Of a DNA stretch of 64,000 nt, positions 36,309 to 44,294 are shown in pieces; position 1 is the stretch's first letter; every line of letters begins with the position of its first letter. Source of the stretch: Anaerosacchariphilus hominis (GTDB lineage: Bacteria > Bacillota > Clostridia > Lachnospirales > Lachnospiraceae). Under the pieces are notes generated by a model. It was not told the DNA's origin, did not search any database, and was given only the letters and a program-made list of their open reading frames with translations. The position numbers were made by a program, and so were the translations under genes. Location: contig NZ_JACOOR010000006.1 of assembly GCF_014290175.1 (NCBI RefSeq), forward strand, positions 186,001 to 250,000, written 5' to 3'.

Positions 36309-36801
36309 TTACCACACCGCCCTTTTCCAATACCGTGATCAGGATATAGGCCAGGATACTTCCCGCCACCGTGGAAATCAGGAACGGAATGATATAAACG
36401 AACAGGCCTGCCGGTTCCGCTCCCATCAGGAATTTGGCCACCGGCCAGGCCGCCAGACCGCCCAGGACACCCGTACCAAAGGCCTCTCCCACACAGGTCA
36501 GCTTCAGATTTTTCGTCCCCGCAAAAACAAGTCCGCACACAAGCGCTCCAACCATGCTGCCCGGGAAGGCCATCAGGCTGCCCAGTCCCAGAAGATTTCT
36601 CAGGAGGCTTGCGCAAAAAGCAATTCCCGCGCTCCAGGCCGGCCCCATCAGGACTGCCGCCAGGATATTGACCATATGCTGCACCGGCGCGCATTTGCTG
36701 CCTGCCACCGGAAAACTCAGCATGCTTCCCACTACCGCAAGCGCCGTCAGGACGCCTGCCATCGCTACTTTTTTCGTCAGATTTCTATTTTTTCTGTCCA
36801 T
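36289..36801 (-). CDS. thiW: ECF transporter S component ThiW (thiazole uptake)
   Basis: 170 residues from ATG 36801 with AAGGAGAAGG upstream. It is hydrophobic with about five TM segments and the ThiW family core GSKCAPVQHMVNILAAVLMGP. S components capture the vitamin precursor and work with shared ECF energising subunits, which are not in this window. First gene after the TPP riboswitch and next to thiM, it probably imports hydroxyethylthiazole. Confidence 0.9.
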   Translation of the reverse strand: MDRKNRNLTKKVAMAGVLTALAVVGSMLSFPVAGSKCAPVQHMVNILAAVLMGPAWSAGIAFCASLLRNLLGLGSLMAFPGSMVGALVCGLVFAGTKNLKLTCVGEAFGTGVLGGLAAWPVAKFLMGAEPAGLFVYIIPFLISTVAGSILAYILITVLEKGGVVNELSFR

Positions 36802-36888
36802 ATCCTTCTCCTTTTGGGATTTCTGTTTGAAATCATGCCGCCTGGAATTTCCTATAAAGTAAAAAAGGGAACTCCCGCAGGTGTTCTC

Positions 36889-36922
36889 CTCTAAAAAATA
36901 AGAAAGTGCGCAGGCACTTCCT
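36889..36922 (-). terminator. riboswitch-controlled terminator
   Basis: GGAAGTGC and GCACTTTC form an 8-bp stem (one G-T pair) with a 4-nt loop, followed by TTATTTTTT on the minus strand, just after the TPP aptamer and about 90 nt before thiW. This is the expected expression platform. Confidence 0.7.
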
Positions 36923-36924
36923 TC

Positions 36925-37014
36925 TCCAGGCATCTCCCTACGTTGGCATTATCCAAATCAGGTTGTGGGTCGAGACTCTCAATTCTCCTCTCAGCCGACT
37001 CCAGCCAGCTCCCC
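36925..37014 (-). promoter_or_regulatory. TPP riboswitch (THI element)
   Basis: On the minus strand the conserved parts are in order: GCTGAGAGG, then ACCC, ACCTGAT, GGATAATGCCAACGTAGGGA. These are the pyrimidine- and pyrophosphate-sensing parts of the TPP aptamer. Binding of thiamine pyrophosphate would favour the following terminator and shut off thiW-thiM-thiC. Confidence 0.95.
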
Positions 37015-37042
37015 ATATCCGGTTTATTCTGTTGATGTTCTG

Positions 37043-37071
37043 ATTATAAAACAGAGCTGTGCGTTTTGCAA
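37043..37071 (-). promoter_or_regulatory. promoter of the thi operon
   Basis: TTGCAA (37071-37066), 17-bp spacer, TATAAT (37048-37043) on the minus strand, about 30 bp upstream of the riboswitch. The rest of the region up to 37236 is AT-rich and shows no gene. Confidence 0.65.
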
Positions 37072-37236
37072 GGAAATTTTAAGCAACGGATATTTCCCGG
37101 CCGAAAGAAATGATAAGATTCTTTATTACGACTGTTCGAATTTTTCTGCAAGACCAGTATATTTACAAAATGAGAGCCATTCAGAAAAAGGGCAAAGGAA
37201 AAGAGTAGATTACTATAATTCGTGACAAGGGCAAAA

Positions 37237-37263
37237 AGGGACTGCGCCTTCCGCGCAGTCCCT
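37237..37263 (-). terminator. terminator of hpf
   Basis: Perfect 11-bp arms (AGGGACTGCGC and complement) with a 5-nt loop, then TTTTTG on the minus strand, 13 nt after the hpf stop. Confidence 0.8.
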
Positions 37264-37276
37264 CAAAAATCCTGTT

Positions 37277-37801
37277 TTACTGTTCCGGCTCAATGAGTCC
37301 GTAGGTATTGCCCTTTCTCTTGTAAACCACGTTGATCTGCTCGGTCTCCGCATTTACAAATACATAGAAGCTGTGGCCCAGCAGCTCCATCTGCACGCAT
37401 GCGTCCTCGGGATACATGGGCTTCATGTCGAACTGCTTGGTACGGATGATGCGAACCTCCTCATCCTCTGCCTCTTTGTCGATAAACTCCTGACGGAAGC
37501 TTCCGGCTCCCTGCTCCCGCTGTACGATCTTGTTCTTGTACTTGCGGAGCTGACGCTCGATGACCTCCTCCACCAGATCGATGGATACATACATATCGTT
37601 GCTTACCTGCTCGGAACGGATGACGGTTCCCTTCACAGGAATGGTTACCTCAATCTTCTGTCTTTCTTTTTCGACACTTAAAGTAACATGTACTTCCGTG
37701 TCCGGAGTAAAATAGCGCTCTAACTTTCCGAGCTTGTCCGTGATGGCTGAACGGAGCCCCTCTGTCACATCGATATTTTTGCCGCTGATTACATAACGCA
37801 T
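37277..37801 (-). CDS. hpf: ribosome hibernation promoting factor, long form
   Basis: 174 residues from ATG 37801 (AAAGGAG at 9 nt). The N-terminal domain (about 1-100) binds the 30S subunit; the C-terminal domain (about 115-174, with MKPMYPEDACVQMELLGHSFYVF) is the dimerisation domain of long HPF that forms 100S ribosomes in stationary phase. It follows the hisA-like gene by 37 bp on the same strand. Confidence 0.95.
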   Translation of the reverse strand: MRYVISGKNIDVTEGLRSAITDKLGKLERYFTPDTEVHVTLSVEKERQKIEVTIPVKGTVIRSEQVSNDMYVSIDLVEEVIERQLRKYKNKIVQREQGAGSFRQEFIDKEAEDEEVRIIRTKQFDMKPMYPEDACVQMELLGHSFYVFVNAETEQINVVYKRKGNTYGLIEPEQ

Positions 37802-37838
37802 AAAATCAACTCCTTTACGGGTATTTCGAGATCTCTCT

Positions 37839-38609
37839 CTAACGCAAGTATACCACATTTCGGTACGGGATACAACCGCCAAAAAGATCTAAGGCGCTTC
37901 CGATGGTCACATCCAGTCGGCCCTTTCCGAGAGTGCGAAGCGCCTCCACGTCCTCCATGCTGCCCACGCCGCCCGCATAAGTAATGGGGATTCCGGCCCA
38001 GTCGCCAAGCATGGCGGCCAGCTCTCTTTCGATGCCGGAGGCCTTGCCCTCCACGTCCACGGCGTGGATTAAAAATTCACTGCATTTCCCGGATAATTCA
38101 TCCAGAAGGCCGGGCGTCACCTGCACATCCGTAAACTTCTGCCAACGGTCGGTGACGATGTAATACGCGCCGTCCCTTTTCCGGCAGCTTAAGTCCAGTA
38201 CCAGGCGGTCCCGACCTACGGCAGACAGCATCTTTTCCAGATTCTCATACTGGATCTGTCCGTTTTTGAATACGTAGGAGGTCACGATAACCTGACTGGC
38301 TCCGGCGTCCAGATACTCCGCCGCGTTCTCCGGATGGATGCCGCCGCCGATCTGCAGGCCGCCCGGATAAGCCCGAAGAGCTGCCAGAGCCTGTGCCTTT
38401 GTAGCCTCGTAATAGGGCGAGTCCACACCGTTCAGCAGGATCACATGGCCGCCTTTCAGGCCATCCTCCTGATAGAGCTGTGCATACCAGGCTGCATCCT
38501 GCCGGGACACAAAATTCTCTCTGGCGAAATCATGTTCATCGTTCAGACTGCCTCCCACGATCTGTTTGACCTGGCCGTTATGGATATCGATACATGGACG
38601 AAAACGCAT
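37839..38609 (-). CDS. hisA: phosphoribosyl-ProFAR isomerase, eukaryotic (HIS6) type
   Basis: 256 residues from ATG 38609 with GGAGG upstream. It is a TIM barrel of the HisA reaction type, but its blocks match the eukaryotic form: RPCIDIHNGQVKQIVGG, the paired VILLNG and AYPGGLQIGGGI, VLDLSCRKRDG, RWQKFTDV, FLIHAVDVEGK and TIGSALDLFGG. It catalyses the fourth step of histidine synthesis. No other his gene is nearby. This type occurs in a minority of bacteria, suggesting old lateral transfer. Confidence 0.88.
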   Translation of the reverse strand: MRFRPCIDIHNGQVKQIVGGSLNDEHDFARENFVSRQDAAWYAQLYQEDGLKGGHVILLNGVDSPYYEATKAQALAALRAYPGGLQIGGGIHPENAAEYLDAGASQVIVTSYVFKNGQIQYENLEKMLSAVGRDRLVLDLSCRKRDGAYYIVTDRWQKFTDVQVTPGLLDELSGKCSEFLIHAVDVEGKASGIERELAAMLGDWAGIPITYAGGVGSMEDVEALRTLGKGRLDVTIGSALDLFGGCIPYRNVVYLR

Positions 38610-38691
38610 CTTCCGTTCCTCCCTATTCTTACGTTTTTTGTTATTATAGTGGATTCTTTTTTCTTTTGTCAAATCACCGAATCCGACATAC

Positions 38692-38709
38692 TTTTGTGCC
38701 ATTTTGTGC
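38692..38709. promoter_or_regulatory. direct repeat upstream of the E1 operon
   Basis: TTTTGTGC occurs at 38692 and 38702, one helical turn apart, about 25 bp upstream of a TATAAT-like sequence that lacks a good -35 box. This is the layout expected of an activator site, perhaps for the AraC protein encoded downstream. Confidence 0.35.
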
Positions 38710-38804
38710 AATCATTCTCTCTTCATTTCGTTATATAATAAATGTACAAGATTTTTTCGTGTTTTCTTTATTCTTTGTCTATTTTTTACAAAGGAGGAGT
38801 TTGA

Positions 38805-39806
38805 ATGGCATTAAACAGAGAGCAAAAGTTAAAAGCGTACAAAGATATGCTGTTAATTCGCCAGTTTGAAAGCAAGTTGCCGGTGCTCATAGCCGAGGGC
38901 CACGCCTGGGGAGAGGCGCACCAGTATATCGGTCAGGAGGCCGTTGCTGTAGGCGTATCCTCTGCACTGACAAAAGAAGATTCTGTAACCAGCACCCACC
39001 GGGGACACGGACATCTGATTGCCAAGGGCGGAGAAGTAAAATATATGTTTGCCGAGCTGGCAGGTAAGGCTACCGGCTACTGCAAGGGCAAAGGCGGTTC
39101 CATGCATATCACCTCCCTGGAGCATGGCATCTATGGTGCCAATGGCATGGTCGGACAGGGTGTCTGCATCGCGCTGGGTGTGGCTTTTGCCAATAAATAT
39201 AAAAAGGATCATACGGTAACAGTTGCTTACTTTGGCGACGGTGCTGCCAATGAGGGTACTATCCATGAATGTATGAACCTGGCATCCATCCTGAAACTAC
39301 CGATTATCTTCCTCTGTGAAAATAATAAATACGCCATTACCACAGACGCAGATTACGCTACCAGCGTCAAAGACATTTCCGTCCGCGCCGCAGGCTACAA
39401 TATGCCTGGCGTCACTGTAGACGGTATGGATATTGAAGCTGTCCATGCAGCGACCCTGGAGGCTGTAAACCGGGCAAGAGCCGGCGAAGGCCCGACTCTC
39501 ATTGAGGCAAAATGCTATCGTTTCTTTGATCATTTCAACAGCTATCCTAAGATTTGCCCCTTCCGCTATCGCAAGGAGGAAGAGATCGAAGAATGGAAGA
39601 AACGGGATCCCATCCCTGCCTTTGAGCAGAAGCTTCTGGCAGAGGGCGTTGCCCAGGAGGAGCTGGACTCCATTATCACGGATGTAGACAAAGAAATTGA
39701 GGAAGGCGTACAGTTCATGATCGATTCACCTTACCCGGATATGTCCGAGGCTTATACCGATATGTACACAGACAAGCACTACACTATGCCGATCAGGGGG
39801 TGGTAA
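38805..39806 (+). CDS. thiamine-dependent 2-oxoacid or acetoin dehydrogenase E1, alpha subunit
   Basis: 333 residues. The TPP motif starts GDGAANEG and ends CENN about 28 residues later; HRGHGHLIAKGG and GSMHI are E1-alpha blocks. It pairs with the beta subunit that begins 1 bp after its stop. The substrate (pyruvate, branched 2-oxoacid or acetoin) is not readable. It has AAAGGAGG upstream of ATG 38805. Confidence 0.9.
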   Translation: MALNREQKLKAYKDMLLIRQFESKLPVLIAEGHAWGEAHQYIGQEAVAVGVSSALTKEDSVTSTHRGHGHLIAKGGEVKYMFAELAGKATGYCKGKGGSMHITSLEHGIYGANGMVGQGVCIALGVAFANKYKKDHTVTVAYFGDGAANEGTIHECMNLASILKLPIIFLCENNKYAITTDADYATSVKDISVRAAGYNMPGVTVDGMDIEAVHAATLEAVNRARAGEGPTLIEAKCYRFFDHFNSYPKICPFRYRKEEEIEEWKKRDPIPAFEQKLLAEGVAQEELDSIITDVDKEIEEGVQFMIDSPYPDMSEAYTDMYTDKHYTMPIRGW

Positions 39807-39807
39807 T

Positions 39808-40794
39808 ATGGCAAAGAAGAAACGTATTTCACAGGCCATCAGCGAAGCGATCATGGAAGAAATGATCCGCGATGAAAACGTAGTAATGATTGGAGAAGAT
39901 GTGGAGTCCGGCATGAATGGAAATTCCATCGGGCTTTTGGATAAATTTGGAAAAGACCGTGTCATCAATACTCCCATTTCCGAGGCCGCATACACCGGTA
40001 TGGCCATTGGCGCTGCCATGAAGGGTATGCGTCCGGTTATTGAATATTGTATCAACACCCTGCAATATGTCAGCATGGAAATGCTGGTTAATCAAGCCGT
40101 CAAGCTACGCTACATGACCGGCGGCCAGGTCAGCGTTCCCATGGTAGCCATCGTCAATATGTCCGGCGCGGGTATCAGCTGTGCTGCCCAACATTCAGAC
40201 AGCACCTGGGCCCAGCTGATTCACATGGGTATGAAGGTCATCGTTCCCTCCGGTCCGATTGACGCCAAAGGGCTTATGAAGGCCGCCATACGCGACAATG
40301 ACCCGGTTGTTATCTATCTGCCGGCACTGGCGTTGGGCGTGGCTGAGGAGCTTCCGGAAGACGAATATCTCATTCCTCTGGGTAAGGGGTCTGTAAAGAA
40401 GGAAGGTACTGATCTGACCATCGTGGCCGTGGGACATATGGTTCCCGAAGCAATGAAAGTCGCAAAGATGTACGAAGCGAAAGGCATCTCCATTGAGGTC
40501 ATTGATCCGCGAACCCTCTATCCGCTGGATATCAACCTGATTCTGGACTCTGTCCGAAAGACCGGCAAAGTAATTGTAACTGATGACGGATACCGTTTCT
40601 GCAGCTGGTCCTCTGAGGTAGCAGCCACCATTTCCGAGCAAGCCTTTGACAACCTGAAGGCTCCTGTAAAACGGATTACCCGTCCTGTAAACTTTGTTCC
40701 CTACAGCCGTCCGCTGGAATGGACCACCTTCCCGTACACAGGACAGCTTCTGGAAGGCGTCGCACAACTTACCGGCGTAAAACCAGATCTATAA
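39808..40794 (+). CDS. thiamine-dependent 2-oxoacid or acetoin dehydrogenase E1, beta subunit
   Basis: 328 residues, a transketolase-like pyrimidine-binding domain (about 4-180) and a C-terminal transketolase domain. Blocks include GEDVESGMNGNS, NTPISEAAYTGMAIGAAMKG and EVIDPRTLYPLD. With the alpha subunit it forms the alpha2-beta2 E1 that decarboxylates or cleaves the substrate and reductively acylates a lipoyl domain. Confidence 0.92.
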   Translation: MAKKKRISQAISEAIMEEMIRDENVVMIGEDVESGMNGNSIGLLDKFGKDRVINTPISEAAYTGMAIGAAMKGMRPVIEYCINTLQYVSMEMLVNQAVKLRYMTGGQVSVPMVAIVNMSGAGISCAAQHSDSTWAQLIHMGMKVIVPSGPIDAKGLMKAAIRDNDPVVIYLPALALGVAEELPEDEYLIPLGKGSVKKEGTDLTIVAVGHMVPEAMKVAKMYEAKGISIEVIDPRTLYPLDINLILDSVRKTGKVIVTDDGYRFCSWSSEVAATISEQAFDNLKAPVKRITRPVNFVPYSRPLEWTTFPYTGQLLEGVAQLTGVKPDL

Positions 40795-40836
40795 ATCCGA
40801 CTCATATTCTATACAGTGACAGGAGGGTGTGTTATT

Positions 40837-41079
40837 ATGAAGATAGGCATTAAATTACCCCAGGAAGGCATGGCAATGACAAGCGGCGAGATTTCCGAAT
40901 GGAAGGTCGCTGTAGGCGATACCATCACCGAAGGACAGGAAATCGCCGATATCGAAGCCGGAAAGACTGCATTTCCATTGGTAAGTCCCTTTTCAGGCAA
41001 GGTTGTGGAGCTCTGCGTGGAAGAAGGAGACACTGCCATGGTCGGCGATGTGGTGCTAAAGCTGGAAAGCCAGGATTAA
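40837..41079 (+). CDS. free-standing lipoyl (biotinyl-lipoyl) domain protein
   Basis: 80 residues from ATG 40837 with AGGAGGGTG upstream. The whole protein is one lipoyl domain: KLPQEGMAM at the start, the modified Lys43 in the turn EAGKTA, and the second half with GVV-type motifs. There is no E2 catalytic domain, peripheral-subunit domain or linker attached. It presumably serves as the acyl acceptor for the E1 encoded upstream. Confidence 0.88.
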   Translation: MKIGIKLPQEGMAMTSGEISEWKVAVGDTITEGQEIADIEAGKTAFPLVSPFSGKVVELCVEEGDTAMVGDVVLKLESQD

Positions 41080-41093
41080 TTTTCCAGACGCTT

Positions 41094-41127
41094 AAGGGGG
41101 AGCCGGGATGACTCCCCCTGTTTTTCT
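41094..41127 (+). terminator. terminator after the lipoyl gene
   Basis: AGGGGGAG and CTCCCCCT form an 8-bp stem with a 9-nt loop followed by GTTTTTCTTTT, 15 nt after the stop. Confidence 0.75.
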
Positions 41128-41150
41128 TTTCTATTCCGGGAGGTCCATTT

Positions 41151-41999
41151 ATGAACTACAGAAATCTTTCTGAATCCATTCACATACAGCTTTTTTCCCG
41201 GAAAACCGGACTAACTGCACCTGATTTTCCCTGTATCCGGCTTTTCTATACGCAGCAAGGCTCTCTAAAAATCCGGCTGAATCGGGAAACCGTTTACGTT
41301 GACCGGGGACAACTTTTGCTCTTTAATGAAAAGGATTTTGAGGTACTTTATTTGGAACGGGACACACAGGTTCTGACTCTTTTTATTGGTCTTGATTATT
41401 TTCAGCAGCACACCTTCAATACCATCTGGCGGGAGGCCTTCTTCAGTGAATTCATTCTCTGGATTTTTGATAGCCGGCTACGCAGCTTCTCTCATGCCCT
41501 TTACCGTGCCACGCCGGAAAATAACCTGGCAGATCTGATGAATGCCCTCCATGATGAATTTACCTCTTCCGCTCTCTGCGCACGGAATGCCAGTGACTGC
41601 TATGTTCTTCTAATCTTTATCCGGTTGGCCCGGGAATATGCCGGGGAATATGGCAAGACAGCCTGGAATAAGCACCTGGAATATGGCCGCCTGATTCACT
41701 ATCTCAATGATAATTACCGAACGGCCACACTGGAGGATACCGCTGCGTATTTTCATTTCAGCCCGGCCTACATCAGCAAATTTTTGAAAAAAACCACCGG
41801 GAAAAGCTTTATTGAATACATCCAGCAGCAACGAATCGACGCCGCCATGCATGTACTCCGTAATTCTGATATGCCGGTCAACTCTATTGCCCGTCAGGTT
41901 GGCTACCAGAATATAAGCTATTTTTACCGGACCTTTGAAAAATACAATCACTGTACGCCGCTGGAATATCGGAAACAAATGCGGAAAACCGAACCATAG
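41151..41999 (+). CDS. AraC family transcriptional regulator
   Basis: 282 residues. An N-terminal cupin-like sensing domain (about 15-120) is followed by a C-terminal double helix-turn-helix (about 180-280, TLEDTAAYFHFSPAYISKFLKK and VNSIARQVGYQNISYFYRTFEKY). Its codons are richer in A and T than most neighbours, as in the E1 genes. It lies 72 bp after the lipoyl gene on the same strand and may activate the E1 operon. Confidence 0.9.
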   Translation: MNYRNLSESIHIQLFSRKTGLTAPDFPCIRLFYTQQGSLKIRLNRETVYVDRGQLLLFNEKDFEVLYLERDTQVLTLFIGLDYFQQHTFNTIWREAFFSEFILWIFDSRLRSFSHALYRATPENNLADLMNALHDEFTSSALCARNASDCYVLLIFIRLAREYAGEYGKTAWNKHLEYGRLIHYLNDNYRTATLEDTAAYFHFSPAYISKFLKKTTGKSFIEYIQQQRIDAAMHVLRNSDMPVNSIARQVGYQNISYFYRTFEKYNHCTPLEYRKQMRKTEP

Positions 42000-42005
42000 A
42001 TTTTC

Positions 42006-43268
42006 TTAATTCAGCTCTGCAATTCTGGACACCCCCACATAAATCTCCGAAATCTTATACCAGGTCCGGTAATCCACCACCCCGGTCTGGGGCAGGCCGA
42101 AGATGGACTGGAAGATCCGCACGCTCTCGGCGGTGGCCGGGCCGTAGATGCCGTCCTCGGAGATGATTGGAATGGCCGGGTAGTTCCGGGCGATGCGGTT
42201 CAGCTGCTCCTGCAGCTGCAGTACCTTCTGGCCGGAGGCTCCGTTGGTCAGCTCGTAACCGGGCCAGGAATAGGGCACGCCGGAGATCTCCTCTGCCGTA
42301 TTGATATACATGGAATCCCCGTAATAGTTCCGCAAAATCTCGATGGCTGTATAGCCCTGCTCCCCCAGGGACTGGCTCCCCCACTGGCTCATCCAGTTGG
42401 GACAGCTGACCCGGCGCCCATCGCAGTACTGGGTCAGAATGGGCTGCTTCACATTGGGTCGGGACAAATAATCCGCGAACAGCTCATCGACGATCAGGGA
42501 GATATTTTCAAAAATATTGCGGTTGCGAATCCATTTGTGATCGAAGGCCGTAGAGGAAGTGATGGTGAAATCATAGCCCTTGTTTCTATACCATTCGGTA
42601 TACACCCGGTTCAGTGTAAAGGACATAATCGCCAGCACATTGGCCCGGATGGCCGCGTCAGTCCAGGTGGCGTAGATTTCGCTGCAGGCCACATTTTTGA
42701 TGTAATCCCGATAGCGGACCCAGTAGTCGGAAGCCGAACTGTCCGAGGGCGCGCCGTCGTGAACGATGACGTACTCCGGCACCACCACACGGCTCAGGAC
42801 GATCTCCCCACTCTCGCCCACCGGCTTGATCTCCGCTTCGGCGATCTTCGGCGGATAATTCCCGAACAGGGTATGAGCTCCGATGACATAGCGCTCATAC
42901 TCTTCTCCCTGCCGGGGCTGCATCCGAATCTCCTGAATGGCCGTCACCTCCGGCAGAATCTCCGTTCCCGCAATCTCTACCGGCCCGTAGCCCGGCGCGG
43001 TCACTGACAGGGTATATTCCGAGTAGGGCTGGGGCTCGCTTGGCTCCACACTGTACTCCAGAGGCGGCGCGGCCAGCTCCACTTCGTCGGTCTGCCCGGA
43101 GCTGTTCGTAGTCAGCTCCTCCATGGTCCGCTCCGGCTCCCCCGTATAAGAAATCGTCACCTTCGCCCCCGGAATGGGCTCCGCGCCCCGGGCGGAGGTA
43201 ATATGAATCTGTAGCTTTCCGTAGTCCGGCAGATCGGACTGCATGGCTTTTATTGGAATTCTTTGCAT
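42006..43268 (-). CDS. SleC-like spore cortex hydrolase
   Basis: 420 residues. An N-terminal region with beta-rich repeats (about 15-150) is followed by a SpoIID-like domain (about 190-320: IKNVACSEIYATW, NVLAIMSFTLNRVYTEWYRNKGYDF) and a C-terminal peptidoglycan-binding domain (about 345-415: LQLQEQLNRIARNYPAI, DGIYGPAT). This is the layout of clostridial SleC, a lytic transglycosylase that degrades spore cortex after activation by a Csp protease. A -10-like CATATACT, as for sporulation sigma factors, lies upstream. No standard signal peptide is seen. Confidence 0.83.
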   Translation of the reverse strand: MQRIPIKAMQSDLPDYGKLQIHITSARGAEPIPGAKVTISYTGEPERTMEELTTNSSGQTDEVELAAPPLEYSVEPSEPQPYSEYTLSVTAPGYGPVEIAGTEILPEVTAIQEIRMQPRQGEEYERYVIGAHTLFGNYPPKIAEAEIKPVGESGEIVLSRVVVPEYVIVHDGAPSDSSASDYWVRYRDYIKNVACSEIYATWTDAAIRANVLAIMSFTLNRVYTEWYRNKGYDFTITSSTAFDHKWIRNRNIFENISLIVDELFADYLSRPNVKQPILTQYCDGRRVSCPNWMSQWGSQSLGEQGYTAIEILRNYYGDSMYINTAEEISGVPYSWPGYELTNGASGQKVLQLQEQLNRIARNYPAIPIISEDGIYGPATAESVRIFQSIFGLPQTGVVDYRTWYKISEIYVGVSRIAELN

Positions 43269-43320
43269 GATCGCATCCTGTATGATTTATTGCTACAGTA
43301 TATGCGAAGAGGCGTAAAAA

Positions 43321-43354
43321 AACCCGGGCAGACAAAAAAATTTGTCTGCCCGGG
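43321..43354 (-). terminator. terminator after the lipoprotein gene
   Basis: Arms of 14-15 bp (CCCGGGCAGACAAA and complement) with a 4-nt loop, followed by TTTTTT on the minus strand. It separates the lipoprotein gene from the SleC-like gene downstream. Confidence 0.8.
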
Positions 43355-43371
43355 CTCTATACTCCTTTTTT

Positions 43372-44208
43372 CTATCCTGCGTAGGGCAGGGACTCGAAGA
43401 GTTCATTTTCATCTATGCCGCCCACAGTGCCGGTGTAATAGCCTTCTTCGTCCAGGTCCACCGGGAAGCTGCCCGGGGTGCCGTCCTGTTTTTCAAAGCA
43501 GAAGACGCCCTCCTCGGAGTAACCGGTGGGGATGATGACATCTCCCGGCTTCAGCTCGGTGTTTCCTCCCTCGATGCGGCAGGGGATGGAGCTTTTCACT
43601 GTCAGCGTGGGCCTGTAGCCATCGGGCGTACCCAGGAATTCGTAGAGACTGCTTTCCGTGGTGAAACGGCCGTTTTCGATGGCATAGGTTCTGGTTCCGC
43701 CATAGGTTCCCAGCACATCTATCTTGGAAGTAATGGGGAAGCCGTCCCGCGGATCGGAAGGCAGCGCGCCCAGGGCTCCGTCCCGGGTGTCGGTCTGGGT
43801 GATGCCGTTTTCATCGATTTTCACCAGATAAACAATATGATAGTCATTATAGCTATAGGTATCCGCCATCACATAGATTCCGTCCTCCTGCTGCACCTCA
43901 TAGACCCCAGTCACGCCCAGGCACTCGTCCAGCTTCAGAGTCTCGTCTCCATACACGGCATTGACCGCAAGGATTTCCTCGTCGTCGGGATAAGCCTGCT
44001 CCGTGGTCACCGTAAACGCTTTTCCGTTGAGCTCCGTCGGCACGTCGATGGCCAGGGACGTTATGCTGCCTGATTTCTCATCCGCAGAGTCTTCGCTTTC
44101 CCCTGTCGTCTCAGCCGGCTTTGCCGTATCTTCATCCTTTGCGCCACATCCGGCCAGTGTAACTGCCGCCAACAGAACTGCACATAATAAAAAATGGTTC
44201 TTTTTCAT
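43372..44208 (-). CDS. lipoprotein, function unknown
   Basis: 278 residues. The signal peptide ends in the lipobox LAGC (Cys at about residue 21), followed by an acidic Ser/Glu-rich linker and a predicted beta-rich extracytoplasmic domain. I recognise no enzyme motif. It should be anchored on the outer face of the membrane. It is monocistronic, ending in a strong terminator. Confidence 0.75.
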   Translation of the reverse strand: MKKNHFLLCAVLLAAVTLAGCGAKDEDTAKPAETTGESEDSADEKSGSITSLAIDVPTELNGKAFTVTTEQAYPDDEEILAVNAVYGDETLKLDECLGVTGVYEVQQEDGIYVMADTYSYNDYHIVYLVKIDENGITQTDTRDGALGALPSDPRDGFPITSKIDVLGTYGGTRTYAIENGRFTTESSLYEFLGTPDGYRPTLTVKSSIPCRIEGGNTELKPGDVIIPTGYSEEGVFCFEKQDGTPGSFPVDLDEEGYYTGTVGGIDENELFESLPYAG

Positions 44209-44294
44209 TTTACCTGTTCCTCCTGTCTGTCATTTCTACCTGTGGCTTTATTATAGATTCCGTACTTTGCTTTTTATTTAAGAGTTTATTAAGT

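Noticed and set aside
36965..37225. 86-codon plus-strand open frame upstream of hpf
   Set aside because: It overlaps the TPP riboswitch and promoter and has no family resemblance or ribosome site.
37277..38609. raiA-type structured RNA upstream of hpf
   Set aside because: Only 37 bp separate the hisA-like stop from the hpf start, far too little space.
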